Shown in pieces: positions 47,070 through 55,708 of a DNA stretch of 64,000 nucleotides; the first letter of the stretch is position 1; the number at the start of each line of letters is the position of its first letter. Under the pieces are notes generated by a model that worked only from the letters and a program-made list of their open reading frames with translations, had not been told where the DNA came from and did no database searches. Source of the DNA: JBBPYC01 sp965218765. GTDB taxonomy: Bacteria; Pseudomonadota; Gammaproteobacteria; Burkholderiales; Burkholderiaceae_C. A program made the position numbers and the translations under genes. Where the stretch lies: the NCBI GenBank assembly GCA_965218765.1, contig CBDCLU010000002.1:992001-1056000 (forward strand), given 5' to 3'.

Positions 47070-48212
47070 TCAACTTTCCTGTGATGCAAGCGTCGCTGCG
47101 GCGGTCCGCCGCGCCGCGCGCATCGGATGGCGTGCCATCCGCACTTCCACGCGGGTGCGGTCCTGCACGGTGCCGGCCAGCTGGCCACACGCGGCATCGA
47201 TGTCGTCGCCGCGAGTCTTGCGCACCGTGGTCACGATGCCGGCATCACTCAACCAACCGGCGAACGCCTGCACGCGCGCGGTCGGCGAGCGCAGCAGGCC
47301 GGACGCCGGAAACGGGTTGAACGGGATCAGGTTGATCTTGCAGCGCAAACCCGCCCCGCGCAACAATGCGATCAGCTCCTGTGCATGCACAAGCCCATCG
47401 TTCACGCCATCGAGCATGCAATATTCGAACGTGATGAAGTCGCGTGGCGCATGCTGCAGATAATCCTTGCAGGCTTGCAACAGTTCGGCCAGCGGATACT
47501 TGCGGTTCAGCGGCACCAGCTCATCGCGCAGCGCGTCGTTCGGCGCATGCAGCGACACCGCAAGTGCCGTCGGACAGTCCTGCGCAAGCCGCTCGATCAT
47601 CGGCACCACGCCGGACGTGGACACCGTGACCCGACGGCGCGACAGGCCATAGCCGTGGTCATCGAGCATGACCTTGAGCGCGGGCAGCAGCGCCGCATAG
47701 TTCTGCAACGGCTCGCCCATGCCCATCAGCACCACGTTGGAGATTACGCGCTGGCCGGCACTGCCAAGCCGCGCGCGCAGTTCATGCTCGGCAAACCACA
47801 GTTGCGCAACGATCTCGGCCGAGCTCAGGTTGCGGCTGAATCCCTGATGCCCGGTCGAACAAAAACGGCAGCCGACCGCGCAGCCGGCCTGCGACGACAC
47901 GCACAAGGTGCCGCGATCGCACTCCGGGATGTAGACGGTCTCGATCACGTCGCCGGCACCGACGTCGAACAGCCACTTCACCGTGCCGTCGGCCGACTCG
48001 TGCCGCGATACCACCGGCAGGGCCGCAATGTGCGCAGCACCTTCGAGCTTGTCGCGCAACGACTTGGCAAGGTCGGTCATCTGCTCGAACCGCACCGCAC
48101 CGCGCTGGTGGATCCAGCGAAACAATTGGGTCGCACGGAAGCGCTGCTCGCCCAGACCCGCGCAGAAAAGCGCGAGCTGCTCCCGGTCGAAGTTCAGCAG
48201 GTTGGTGGACAT
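47070..48212 (-). CDS. rlmN: 23S rRNA (A2503-C2) / tRNA (A37-C2) methyltransferase RlmN
   Basis: A radical-SAM methylase acting on 23S A2503 and some tRNAs. The 380-aa protein has the CxxxCxxC cluster motif at Cys111, Cys115 and Cys118 (GCAVGCRFCSTG), the GMGEPL SAM motif, SLHAPND, and a C-terminal cysteine near residue 355 (ARGDDIDAACGQL) used in the ping-pong mechanism. ATG 48212 gives the family-like MSTNLLNFDREQL; the open frame to 48251 is not conserved. Downstream of ndk by 48 bp. Confidence 0.96.
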   Translation of the reverse strand: MSTNLLNFDREQLALFCAGLGEQRFRATQLFRWIHQRGAVRFEQMTDLAKSLRDKLEGAAHIAALPVVSRHESADGTVKWLFDVGAGDVIETVYIPECDRGTLCVSSQAGCAVGCRFCSTGHQGFSRNLSSAEIVAQLWFAEHELRARLGSAGQRVISNVVLMGMGEPLQNYAALLPALKVMLDDHGYGLSRRRVTVSTSGVVPMIERLAQDCPTALAVSLHAPNDALRDELVPLNRKYPLAELLQACKDYLQHAPRDFITFEYCMLDGVNDGLVHAQELIALLRGAGLRCKINLIPFNPFPASGLLRSPTARVQAFAGWLSDAGIVTTVRKTRGDDIDAACGQLAGTVQDRTRVEVRMARHPMRAARRTAAATLASQES

Positions 48213-48260
48213 GACGTGCGTGGCTGCAGACAGCGGCAAAGGTCGTTGCAATGCCTGCGA

Positions 48261-48686
48261 TCAGCGGCTTGCGATGTTCATCGCGGCGAAGAAAAACGCG
48301 ATCTCGGTCTGTGCCGTTTCCGCCCCGTCCGAGCCGTGCACCGCGTTCGCATCGATGCTGTCGGCAAAGTCGGCGCGGATGGTGCCGGCTGCGGCTTTTT
48401 TCGGATCGGTCGCGCCCATCAGATCGCGGTGCTTCGCAATCGCGCCTTCGCCTTCCAGCACCTGGATCACGACCGGGCCGGAGATCATGAACTCGACCAG
48501 GTCCTTGAAGAACGGCCGCTCGCGATGCACGCCGTAGAACGACTCCGCTTCACGGCGCGAAAGCTGCGCCATGCGCGATGCCACGATCTTCAAACCCGCG
48601 CGCTCGAAACGGTCGTAGATCTTGCCGATCACATTCTTGGCGACCGCGTCGGGCTTGATGATGGACAAAGTGCGTTCGATGGTCAT
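48261..48686 (-). CDS. ndk: Nucleoside diphosphate kinase
   Basis: Transfers the gamma phosphate among nucleotides to balance NTP pools. The 141-aa protein is standard: MTIERTLSIIKPDAV at the start and the phospho-accepting His117 in NAVHGSDG. It is the first gene of the long minus-strand housekeeping string; about 60 bp upstream the DNA becomes T-rich (tctttttattt on the coding strand), a plausible promoter zone. Confidence 0.97.
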   Translation of the reverse strand: MTIERTLSIIKPDAVAKNVIGKIYDRFERAGLKIVASRMAQLSRREAESFYGVHRERPFFKDLVEFMISGPVVIQVLEGEGAIAKHRDLMGATDPKKAAAGTIRADFADSIDANAVHGSDGAETAQTEIAFFFAAMNIASR

Positions 48687-49015
48687 GAAGGAAGATTCCA
48701 AATAAAAAGATGCTGATCGGATTGCCATGCCGTCAAGGCCACTGCCTTGAATGGATCATGGAGCTTGCGTTGAGTGCGACAACGCATCAACGCATCGATG
48801 CACCGACGAATTCGTCAACGCGCAACGGTCAGATTTTACGCAGCCCGGTTGCAATGAATGGCTTTTCGCCGGATTTGCGCGCACGGCTCGGCCAGTCGTG
48901 GCGCACTGTCGGACGAGGTCCATACGACGGCTTGGCCAGCCAGGCGATCAATCCAACACCGCAGGCACAATCTTGCTGCTGCCGTCCGATCGCCAGACAA
49001 CGCCGTCCATGCGGT
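48687..49015. other. Gap of 329 bp between rluB and ndk
   Basis: No convincing gene, RNA or terminator is visible. The ndk-proximal side is AT-richer and likely contains the ndk promoter. The middle has short direct-repeat-like strings (caacgcatcaacgcatcgatg around 48780-48800) without obvious function. Open frames here have no family features and are short or extend antisense into rluB. Confidence 0.4.
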
Positions 49016-50659
49016 TCAACGGCTGCGCCCGCCGCGCCGCTGACCGCCGGCATTGCCGCCGCCCGACCGACCACCGCCTGTGCCCGGGTTGCCGCCACCG
49101 GAACGATTGCCGCCGCCAGGACCGCGCCGGAACCCGGGCGCTTCCCGCTGTCGCACGAAACTGTCCGCGCCGATATAGCCGAACGCAGTCTTCATCGGGT
49201 CCGGCTGCGCGCTCGCACCGGCACCGCGCGGCTCGTTTCGATCGCGCCGCGCGGGCGCCTGCTCGCGACCAGGCGCCGCCGGGCCACGAGGTCGACCACC
49301 GTTGCCAACGCCATTGCCACTGCCACGGTTGTTTCGGCCAGCCGACGCCGGCCGCTCGTACGCAGACTGGTGCATCAGCGGGTCCTGTTGAGGCCCGGTT
49401 CCACCAGCCTGCCGCTCGTCGCCACGGCGTTCCGCACGGCGGGCTGCGGCCGGCTTGCCCGCGTCGCGCCGCGGCGGCCGGCTCTGGCGCTCATGAGCGC
49501 TGCGTTCGCGCGGCGCACGCTCCTCGCCACCGGCGGCGCGCGAAAGTTGCTGAATGTCGCGCTCGTCGAGCTCCATCCAGCCGCCACGACGCAGGCCGCG
49601 CGGCAGCAGCATCGCGCCGTAGCGAATGCGGATCAGCCGGCTGACCGCATGGCCGACGCATTCGAACATGCGCCGCACCTCGCGATTGCGCCCTTCGGTG
49701 ATCGTCACGCGATACCAGCAGTTCGCGCCTTCGCCGCCGCCGTCTTCGATCGAGCCGAACCGTGCGCTGCCATCGCTGAGTTCGACGCCCGACAGCAGCC
49801 GCGCACGCTCCTCTGCATCCAAGGCGCCGAGCACGCGCACCGCATACTCCCGCTCGAGGCCGAAGCGCGGGTGCATCAGCCGATTCGCGAACTCGCCGGA
49901 ACTGGTGAACAGCAGCAGCCCTTCGGTGTTCAGATCGAGCCGCCCGACCGACTGCCATTTGCCCTGCATCAAGCGCGGCAGCTTGCGAAACACGGTCGGC
50001 CGATTCTGCGGGTCATCGGTGCTGACCACCTCGCCGGCCGGCTTGTGATAGGCCAGCACGCGCGCCGGCGGTGGCTCCAGCCTGAAGCGGACCGGCTTGC
50101 CGTTGACCTTGACCGAGTCGCCCCACTGGATGCGCTGGCCGATATGCGCAGGCTCGTTGTTGACCGAAATGCGGCCTTCCAGGATCAGCTGCTCCATGTC
50201 GAGCCGCGAACCCATGCCGGCTTGCGCAAGCACCTTGTGCAGCTTCGGCGTTTCCGGCTGCGGGGCAAGCACGCGCTTGCGCAGCGCTGCCGGCACGTCC
50301 GCTTCGGCCTGCTCGTCCGCATCGAACTGGCCGGACACGACGTCGGAAAAACGGATCGGCTGCTCGGCGCCGCTGGCGTGATCACGCGCCGGGGCAGGGG
50401 CTGATGCGCGCGCCGGCAGGTCCGAGACCTCTGGCTGCGCGGGCAAAGCGGGCAGCGCGTCGTTGTGAGCCTCATCAATCTGACCAGCCTCTGCTGAAAA
50501 CTCAGGTGGACCCGGCTCTTCGGTGACCAGCCGATCCGCGCCGGTCTCATCGGCCGTTGCCGTCGTGGCATGGCCCGGCGATCCGTCGCCAGCAGCGGTC
50601 GCCCTGTCGTCCGGCTCAGGGGCATCGGAATGGTTTTGCTCGATGTTCTCTTCACTCAT
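49016..50659 (-). CDS. rluB: 23S rRNA pseudouridine-2605 synthase RluB, with long disordered ends
   Basis: Makes pseudouridine at 23S position 2605. The 547-aa protein has an acidic Ala/Pro-rich N-terminus (1-135), an S4 domain (about 137-180), and the catalytic domain with Asp242 in SVGRLDLNTEGLLL, RLMHPRFGLEREYAV and EGRNREVRRMFE. The tail from about residue 385 to 547 is basic and dominated by Arg, Gly and Asn, ending in repeated GGGN/RGG-like units. E. coli RluB is about 290 aa, so the extensions double it. It lies 128 bp downstream of scpB. Confidence 0.94.
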   Translation of the reverse strand: MSEENIEQNHSDAPEPDDRATAAGDGSPGHATTATADETGADRLVTEEPGPPEFSAEAGQIDEAHNDALPALPAQPEVSDLPARASAPAPARDHASGAEQPIRFSDVVSGQFDADEQAEADVPAALRKRVLAPQPETPKLHKVLAQAGMGSRLDMEQLILEGRISVNNEPAHIGQRIQWGDSVKVNGKPVRFRLEPPPARVLAYHKPAGEVVSTDDPQNRPTVFRKLPRLMQGKWQSVGRLDLNTEGLLLFTSSGEFANRLMHPRFGLEREYAVRVLGALDAEERARLLSGVELSDGSARFGSIEDGGGEGANCWYRVTITEGRNREVRRMFECVGHAVSRLIRIRYGAMLLPRGLRRGGWMELDERDIQQLSRAAGGEERAPRERSAHERQSRPPRRDAGKPAAARRAERRGDERQAGGTGPQQDPLMHQSAYERPASAGRNNRGSGNGVGNGGRPRGPAAPGREQAPARRDRNEPRGAGASAQPDPMKTAFGYIGADSFVRQREAPGFRRGPGGGNRSGGGNPGTGGGRSGGGNAGGQRRGGRSR

Positions 50660-50787
50660 CTGGAACTTCCATCTTTTGGCATGTCTGCGACTGGCTGTCG
50701 CCTCCCACACAGGCCCTGACTCCCAGCCCAATTTTTTTGTGGCTGCCGTAGCTGCCCAGGGCCTGTAGCAGGCCGGCCGCCTGGTCC

Positions 50788-51372
50788 TCAGGCCGGCCCG
50801 TGTGGATCCGCTGCGGCATCCCGCACCGGCGCGCTTGCGACAGTCAGTGGCGCCGCGCCATCAACAGACTCAAGCTGCGGCAACTGCTGTAGCGAGCCGA
50901 GTGCCAAGTCGTCGAGGAACTGGCGCGTGGTGGCCAGCAACTCCGGCCGGCCGATGCCTTCCTTGTGCCCGACCACTTCGACCCAACCTCGATCCTCGAG
51001 CTGCTTGAACACCAGCGAATTCACTGCAACACCGCGAATCGCCTCGATCTCGCCGCGCGTGACCGGCTGCCGATACGCGATCACGGCGAGCGTCTCGAGT
51101 ACCGCACGGCTGTAGCGCGGCACTTTGACCGGCCGCAAGCGATCCAGAAACCCGCTTACGTCAGCGCGGCTCTGAAACCGATAGCCGGATGCGACACGGA
51201 CCAGTTCGACGCCGCGATCCGAATATTCCTGCGCCAGCGCATCGAGCAGCTCAGCCACGCCGGAGTCGTTCCAACCATCACCCAGCAAGGTGCGCACCTC
51301 CGCTGCGGACAACGGCTCGCTCGCGCACAGCAAGGCGGCTTCAACGACCCGCTTGGCGTCAGCCTCGTTCAT
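50788..51372 (-). CDS. scpB: Chromosome segregation/condensation protein ScpB
   Basis: The kleisin-associated subunit of the SMC-ScpAB condensin. The 194-aa protein shows the winged-helix pair: EAALLCASEPLSAAEVRTLLG at the N-terminus and the second domain VPRYSRAVLETLAVIAYRQPVTRGEIEAIRGV, then RGWVEVVGHKEGIGRPELLATT. ATG 51372 is preferred; TTG 51432 would add 20 residues. scpA is not adjacent, which is usual in Burkholderiales. A short open frame (51369-51449) ends on the start codon. Confidence 0.93.
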   Translation of the reverse strand: MNEADAKRVVEAALLCASEPLSAAEVRTLLGDGWNDSGVAELLDALAQEYSDRGVELVRVASGYRFQSRADVSGFLDRLRPVKVPRYSRAVLETLAVIAYRQPVTRGEIEAIRGVAVNSLVFKQLEDRGWVEVVGHKEGIGRPELLATTRQFLDDLALGSLQQLPQLESVDGAAPLTVASAPVRDAAADPHGPA

Positions 51373-51611
51373 CTCGGTTTGTGCGCCATCCCGTGGAAAT
51401 CGCGGTGCATGAACAGCTTCGGCAACGCCCAATGAAACGGTCGTGTCATCTGGATGAGTTCACCGGAAGCGACCCAAAAGCGGCAGGTGCCAGGAAAACT
51501 AGATCCCTGGCGCAGCGCGACCACAACCACTAGCTGGCGGCACATCGACGGTCACCAAACTGGCTGGTCAGCCCGTACAGCGCGCGACTGGATGCTACAG
51601 ATATCCAATCT

Positions 51612-51617
51612 ATTGTA
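51612..51617 (-). promoter_or_regulatory. Candidate -10 element upstream of scpB
   Basis: On the minus strand this reads TACAAT within CCGTTACAATAG, the best -10 look-alike in the 276-bp gap between rluD and scpB. It implies a 5' leader of about 230 nt before scpB. No firm -35 is visible. Confidence 0.35.
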
Positions 51618-51648
51618 ACGGTGGCCTGTTCATTGCCTCTGATGCACG

Positions 51649-52674
51649 CTAGCCGGCTCGGCACGCGCCGACCGTTGCGCAATCGATTTCCCAGTCCTGC
51701 AGTGCTGCGTGCAGGTCGGCGGGAAGCGGCGCTTCGAAGGCCAACGTCTTGCCAGTGACCGGATGCACGAAGCCCAGCCGAAACGCATGCAGCGCCTGCC
51801 GCGTCATGCCGGCCGCCGCCGCGCCGCCATAGACCGCATCGCCGACCAGCGGGTGGCCGATCGATGCCAGATGCACGCGAATCTGATGGGTGCGGCCGGT
51901 CTGCAATGTGCATTGCAGCCAGCAGCCACGCGCGGCTTGCTGCAGCAGATGCACGTCCGTGCAGGCTGTCTTGCCGGGGCTGCACGCCAGATCGACCACC
52001 GCCATGCGCAGCCGGTTGCGCGGATCGCGACCGATCGGCTGATCGATGCGCCGCTCGGGCGCGCCGCTCCAGCAGCGGTGCGCGAGCGCCAGATACCGTC
52101 GACGCACCTCGTGCGCGGCAATCGCACGCACCAGCCCATCCATCGCGGCGCGGCTACGCGCCACTACCATCAAGCCGCTGGTGTCCTTGTCGAGCCGGTG
52201 CACGATCCCGGCGCGCGGCAGTGCGGCGGCGGCCGGGTCGTCGGCAAGCAGCCCGTTGAGCACAGTGCCGCTCCAGTTGCCCGCAGCCGGATGCACGACC
52301 AGGCCGGCCGGCTTGTTGAGCACGCGCAGGTGCGCATCCTGATAGACCGTGTCGAGCGGAACAGGCTCGGGGCGGAACGCCTGCGCCTGCAGCGGCTCGC
52401 GCAGCTCGACCGAGCCGGCCGCGCCGACGCGCAGGCGCGTGGCGGGCTTGCTGCAGGGCGCATCGCGACCGCCGAGCCGCACCGCGCCAGCTGCGATCAA
52501 CTGCTGCAGATAGCTGCGCGAGAACTCCGGTGCAATCTGCGCGAGCACCCGATCCAGCCGCGCGCCGTGCTGGTCTGCGCTTACCGTAAACGCACGCACG
52601 TCGGCGCCGGCGCCGGCGCCGCCGGCCTCGGTGTCGCTGCCGTCGCCATCCGCAGGGTCGTTCGATAGAATCAT
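51649..52674 (-). CDS. rluD: 23S rRNA pseudouridine-1911/1915/1917 synthase RluD
   Basis: Modifies helix 69 of 23S rRNA. The 341-aa protein has a Gly/Ala-rich lead, an S4 domain (about 35-85), LNKPAGLVVHPA, the catalytic Asp162 in HRLDKDTSGLMVVA and the RluA/C/D signature GRTHQIRVHLASIGHPLVGD. ATG 52674 is preferred over the upstream start at 52689, which would overlap bamD. It is divergent from bamD with only 6 bp between the start codons. Confidence 0.95.
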   Translation of the reverse strand: MILSNDPADGDGSDTEAGGAGAGADVRAFTVSADQHGARLDRVLAQIAPEFSRSYLQQLIAAGAVRLGGRDAPCSKPATRLRVGAAGSVELREPLQAQAFRPEPVPLDTVYQDAHLRVLNKPAGLVVHPAAGNWSGTVLNGLLADDPAAAALPRAGIVHRLDKDTSGLMVVARSRAAMDGLVRAIAAHEVRRRYLALAHRCWSGAPERRIDQPIGRDPRNRLRMAVVDLACSPGKTACTDVHLLQQAARGCWLQCTLQTGRTHQIRVHLASIGHPLVGDAVYGGAAAAGMTRQALHAFRLGFVHPVTGKTLAFEAPLPADLHAALQDWEIDCATVGACRAG

Positions 52675-52680
52675 CTGCCT

Positions 52681-53505
52681 ATGGCCCAACGAAAAATCCG
52701 CTTGTCTCGAACCCGATTATCGGCGCTGCCGCTGTGGCTCGCGCTGCTTGGTACGGCCACGCTTGCCGCCTGCGCGACGCAAGAGGACAAGACCGCGAAC
52801 TGGAGTCCGAACCGCATCTACTCCGAAGCGAAGGACGAGATGGGTTCCGGCGCCTACGAGCGCGCGGTGCCGCTCTTTGAAAAGCTCGAAGGCCGGGCGG
52901 CCGGCACGCCACTGGCGCAGCAGGCGCAGATCGAGAAAGCCTACGCGCAGTACAAGGCCGGTGAACAGGCGCAGGCGGTGGCCACGCTGGACCGCTTCAT
53001 CAAGCTGCACCCGGCCAGCCCTGCGCTCGACTACGCGATGTACCTGAAGGGCATCGTCAACTTCAACGAAAACCTTGGGCTGTTCTCGTTTCTGACGCGG
53101 CAGGATCTGTCCGAGCGGGACCAGAAAGCCGCGAAGGAATCGTTTCAGGCGTTTCGCGAACTGTCCGAACGGTTTCCGGATTCGCGCTATGCAGCCGATG
53201 CGCGCGCGCGCATGACGTACATCGTGAATTCGCTCGCGCAGTACGAGGTGCACGTGGCGCGCTACTACTTCACGCGCGGCGCCTATGTGGCGGCGATCAA
53301 CCGTGCGCAGATCGCGCTGACCGACTATCAGAACGTGCCGGCGCTGGAAGAAGCCCTCTACATCATGATCCGCTCGTACGACGCGTTGGGCATGCCGGCG
53401 TTGCGCGACGATGCCAAGCGCGTAATGGGCGCCAGCTTTCCGAAAAGCAGGTACATCGCCAGCGGCCTCAAGGATCGGGACGAGCCGTGGTGGAAGATCT
53501 GGTAG
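52681..53505 (+). CDS. bamD: Outer membrane assembly lipoprotein BamD
   Basis: The essential TPR lipoprotein of the BAM complex that recognises outer-membrane protein substrates. The 274-aa protein has a lipoprotein signal with TLAAC (Cys31) and about five TPRs, starting PNRIYSEAKDEMGSGAYERAVPLFEKLE. The family hallmark region GLFSFLTRQDLSERDQKAAKESFQ follows. The divergent rluD-bamD pair is conserved in betaproteobacteria. Its last 38 bp overlap the convergent helicase gene. Confidence 0.96.
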   Translation: MAQRKIRLSRTRLSALPLWLALLGTATLAACATQEDKTANWSPNRIYSEAKDEMGSGAYERAVPLFEKLEGRAAGTPLAQQAQIEKAYAQYKAGEQAQAVATLDRFIKLHPASPALDYAMYLKGIVNFNENLGLFSFLTRQDLSERDQKAAKESFQAFRELSERFPDSRYAADARARMTYIVNSLAQYEVHVARYYFTRGAYVAAINRAQIALTDYQNVPALEEALYIMIRSYDALGMPALRDDAKRVMGASFPKSRYIASGLKDRDEPWWKIW

Positions 53506-55546
53506 GCAGCTGATCCACCAGCGCTGCCAGCAGTTCTTCCTCGCTTTCCACCCGGCGCATCGGCGGCAGCGCCGCCAACAGCCGGCGGCCGTAACCCATC
53601 GTGGCCAGCCGCACATCGCAAACGACCAGCGCGCCGCTGTCGGTGTCGCTGCGGATGAGCCGGCCGGCGCCCTGCTTCAAGGCCACCGCGGCTTCGGGCA
53701 CGAAGTAATCGTTGAACGCACTGCGACCTTCCGATTCGATGCGGCGCGTGCGGGCTTCGGCCAGTGGGTCGTTCGGTGCCGGAAACGGCAGTTTGTCGAT
53801 CACCACCAGCCGCAGCGCATCGCCGGGCACATCGACGCCTTCCCAGAAAGAGGCGGAGGCGATCAGCACGCAGCCGTTCACGCCGCTGTTCGCCGGGGCG
53901 CGAAAGCGTTCGATCAGCTGGCGCTTCGGGCCTTCGCCCTGCACCAGCACATCGATCGCGGATGGAGACGGCGCGCCGGCAAAGCGTGCTTTCAGCGCCG
54001 TGCCGATGCTCTGCAGCGCGCGCAGGCTGGTGGTCAGCACGAGCGTGCTGCCGCTCAAAGCCTGGGCTGCATCGCCGGCCAGCCGCGCGACGCGGTTGCT
54101 GTGGCCGGGATCGCTCGGCTTGGGCCAGTCGCGCGGCACGAACAGTACCGCCTGCTTCGCATAGTCGAACGGGCTGCCGACTTTCAGCACCTGCGCATCC
54201 TGCAAACCGCAAGGCTTGGTGAACCAGGACAGCCGCGCATCGTCACCCAGCGTGGCGGAGGTGAAGATCCAGGCGCGGCGACGCTCGGCCATTTCACTCG
54301 CATCGGCCTCGTCCGGCGCGTCGCCCATGCGCAATAGCCGCGTGCGCACCGCATGCGCGATGTCCAGCGGCGATTCGGTCAGCCGCACCTGCAGGCCGGC
54401 ATCGATCCAGCGCACGCAGTCGGGCTTGACGGCTTCTGCAAAACGCGCTGCCAGCGCGCCCAGTCGCAGCGCGCGTTCGTGCAGCCGCACGAAGTCCGGC
54501 GCGATCTCGCTCACGGTGTCGAGCGCGGCGGCGGCCTGCCGGCAACCGGCCTCGATCTCGGCAAGCGCACCGCTCCAGAGTTCGGCATCGACGCCTTCGG
54601 GCACCACGTCGGTCCAGCGCCGGCGCATGCCGTGGCTGCTGCTCGCGCCGGCGGCCATGCGCAATTCGCGGGCGGCGCGGTCGAGCCGGCTGATCGCGTC
54701 CGGCCAATCGACCAGCCCGCCCGCATGCTGCAGGCCCGCGGCCAGTGTGTCGCGCGCCAGATCGAGCAACTGGCCGCTCGACAGGTTCGAGCCAAGGAAC
54801 TGCACGCCGGTCTCGTTCAACTGGTGCGCTTCGTCGAACACCACGCTGCGCACGCTCGGCAACAGTTCGGCCATGCCCGATTCGCGCACCGTCAGGTCGG
54901 CAAAGAACAGGTGATGGTTGATCACCACCACGTCGGCGGCCAGCGCTTCGCGGCGCGCGAGGTTCACGTGGCAGGCGCGGAAGTCCGGGCACTGCGCGCC
55001 CAGGCAGTTCTCGCGCGTGGAGGTGACCAGCGGCAGCAGCGGCGAGCGTTCATCTAGCGCCGGCAGCTCGGCCAGGTCGCCGTTGCGCGTGACGAGAGCC
55101 CAGCGTTCGACGGCGGCCAGCACCCGGCGCGCACCGGGTGACTCCGCCATCGCATCCTGCCGTGCCAGCTTGAGGCGGTGCAGGCAAAGGTAGCTTGCGC
55201 GGCCTTTAAGCAACGCCTTGCGCACCGGCAGCCCGAGCGCGTCGGCCACGCGCGGCAGGTCGCGGCCGAACAACTGGTCCTGCAGGTTCTTGGTCGCGGT
55301 GGACAGCAGCACGCGCTCGCCGCTGAGCAGCGCGGGCACCAGATACGCAAAGGTCTTGCCGACACCGGTGCCGGCTTCGACCACCAGCGCGCCGCCCCGC
55401 TCGATTGTGCGGGCGACGGCCAGCGCCATCTCGGTTTGCGCAGCGCGCGGCTTGAACTGCGGATTGGCGCGAGCCAGCGCGCCATCCGCCGTGAACACGG
55501 CTTGCACGGCTGGCGCGAGTTCATCGGGCGCGGGGTCGTGGTTCAT
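53468..55546 (-). CDS. DinG/YoaA-family ATP-dependent DNA helicase
   Basis: A 692-aa superfamily 2, XPD-like 5'-3' helicase. Walker A EAGTGVGKT is at 57-65, the DEAH box at 238-241 and the C-terminal motif VI QGAGRLIRS near 645. An iron-sulfur cluster is supported by Cys121, Cys181, Cys186 and Cys192 in spacing typical of the family. YoaA/DinG helicases act on R-loops, D-loops and damaged forks; whether this is DinG or YoaA cannot be settled by eye. The 3' end overlaps bamD convergently by 38 bp. Confidence 0.92.
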   Translation of the reverse strand: MNHDPAPDELAPAVQAVFTADGALARANPQFKPRAAQTEMALAVARTIERGGALVVEAGTGVGKTFAYLVPALLSGERVLLSTATKNLQDQLFGRDLPRVADALGLPVRKALLKGRASYLCLHRLKLARQDAMAESPGARRVLAAVERWALVTRNGDLAELPALDERSPLLPLVTSTRENCLGAQCPDFRACHVNLARREALAADVVVINHHLFFADLTVRESGMAELLPSVRSVVFDEAHQLNETGVQFLGSNLSSGQLLDLARDTLAAGLQHAGGLVDWPDAISRLDRAARELRMAAGASSSHGMRRRWTDVVPEGVDAELWSGALAEIEAGCRQAAAALDTVSEIAPDFVRLHERALRLGALAARFAEAVKPDCVRWIDAGLQVRLTESPLDIAHAVRTRLLRMGDAPDEADASEMAERRRAWIFTSATLGDDARLSWFTKPCGLQDAQVLKVGSPFDYAKQAVLFVPRDWPKPSDPGHSNRVARLAGDAAQALSGSTLVLTTSLRALQSIGTALKARFAGAPSPSAIDVLVQGEGPKRQLIERFRAPANSGVNGCVLIASASFWEGVDVPGDALRLVVIDKLPFPAPNDPLAEARTRRIESEGRSAFNDYFVPEAAVALKQGAGRLIRSDTDSGALVVCDVRLATMGYGRRLLAALPPMRRVESEEELLAALVDQLPTRSSTTARPDP

Positions 55547-55634
55547 GGCGACGATTGGAACAGCAGTCGCTCGGGGACCATGACTGCGGACGATGAGTTG
55601 CTGCGCGCGAATCGTCGAATTTCTGGAATAAATT

Positions 55635-55690
55635 GGCCTGGGTCGCTAGTGCTGCCTTCGTTTGCAGCTATTTATCTGATAGCTGGCACC
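55635..55690. repeat. Short intergenic hairpin repeat
   Basis: In the 162-bp gap between the helicase and the EamA gene, CAGCTAT (55665-55671) and ATAGCTG (55679-55685) form a perfect 7-bp stem with a 7-nt loop. The flanking ggcctgggtcgctagtgctg completes a pattern like the AT-rich gctatcaaa...atagctg...cgctag repeats I recall as frequent between Comamonadaceae genes. It contrasts sharply in base composition with its surroundings. Family membership is from memory and unverified. Confidence 0.45.
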
Positions 55691-55708
55691 GCTGCATTCA
55701 AACGCGCC

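Noticed and set aside
48829..49098. 89-codon minus-strand frame downstream of rluB
   Set aside because: It overlaps the rluB 3' end in another frame, with an Ala-rich translation, no ribosome binding site and no family features.
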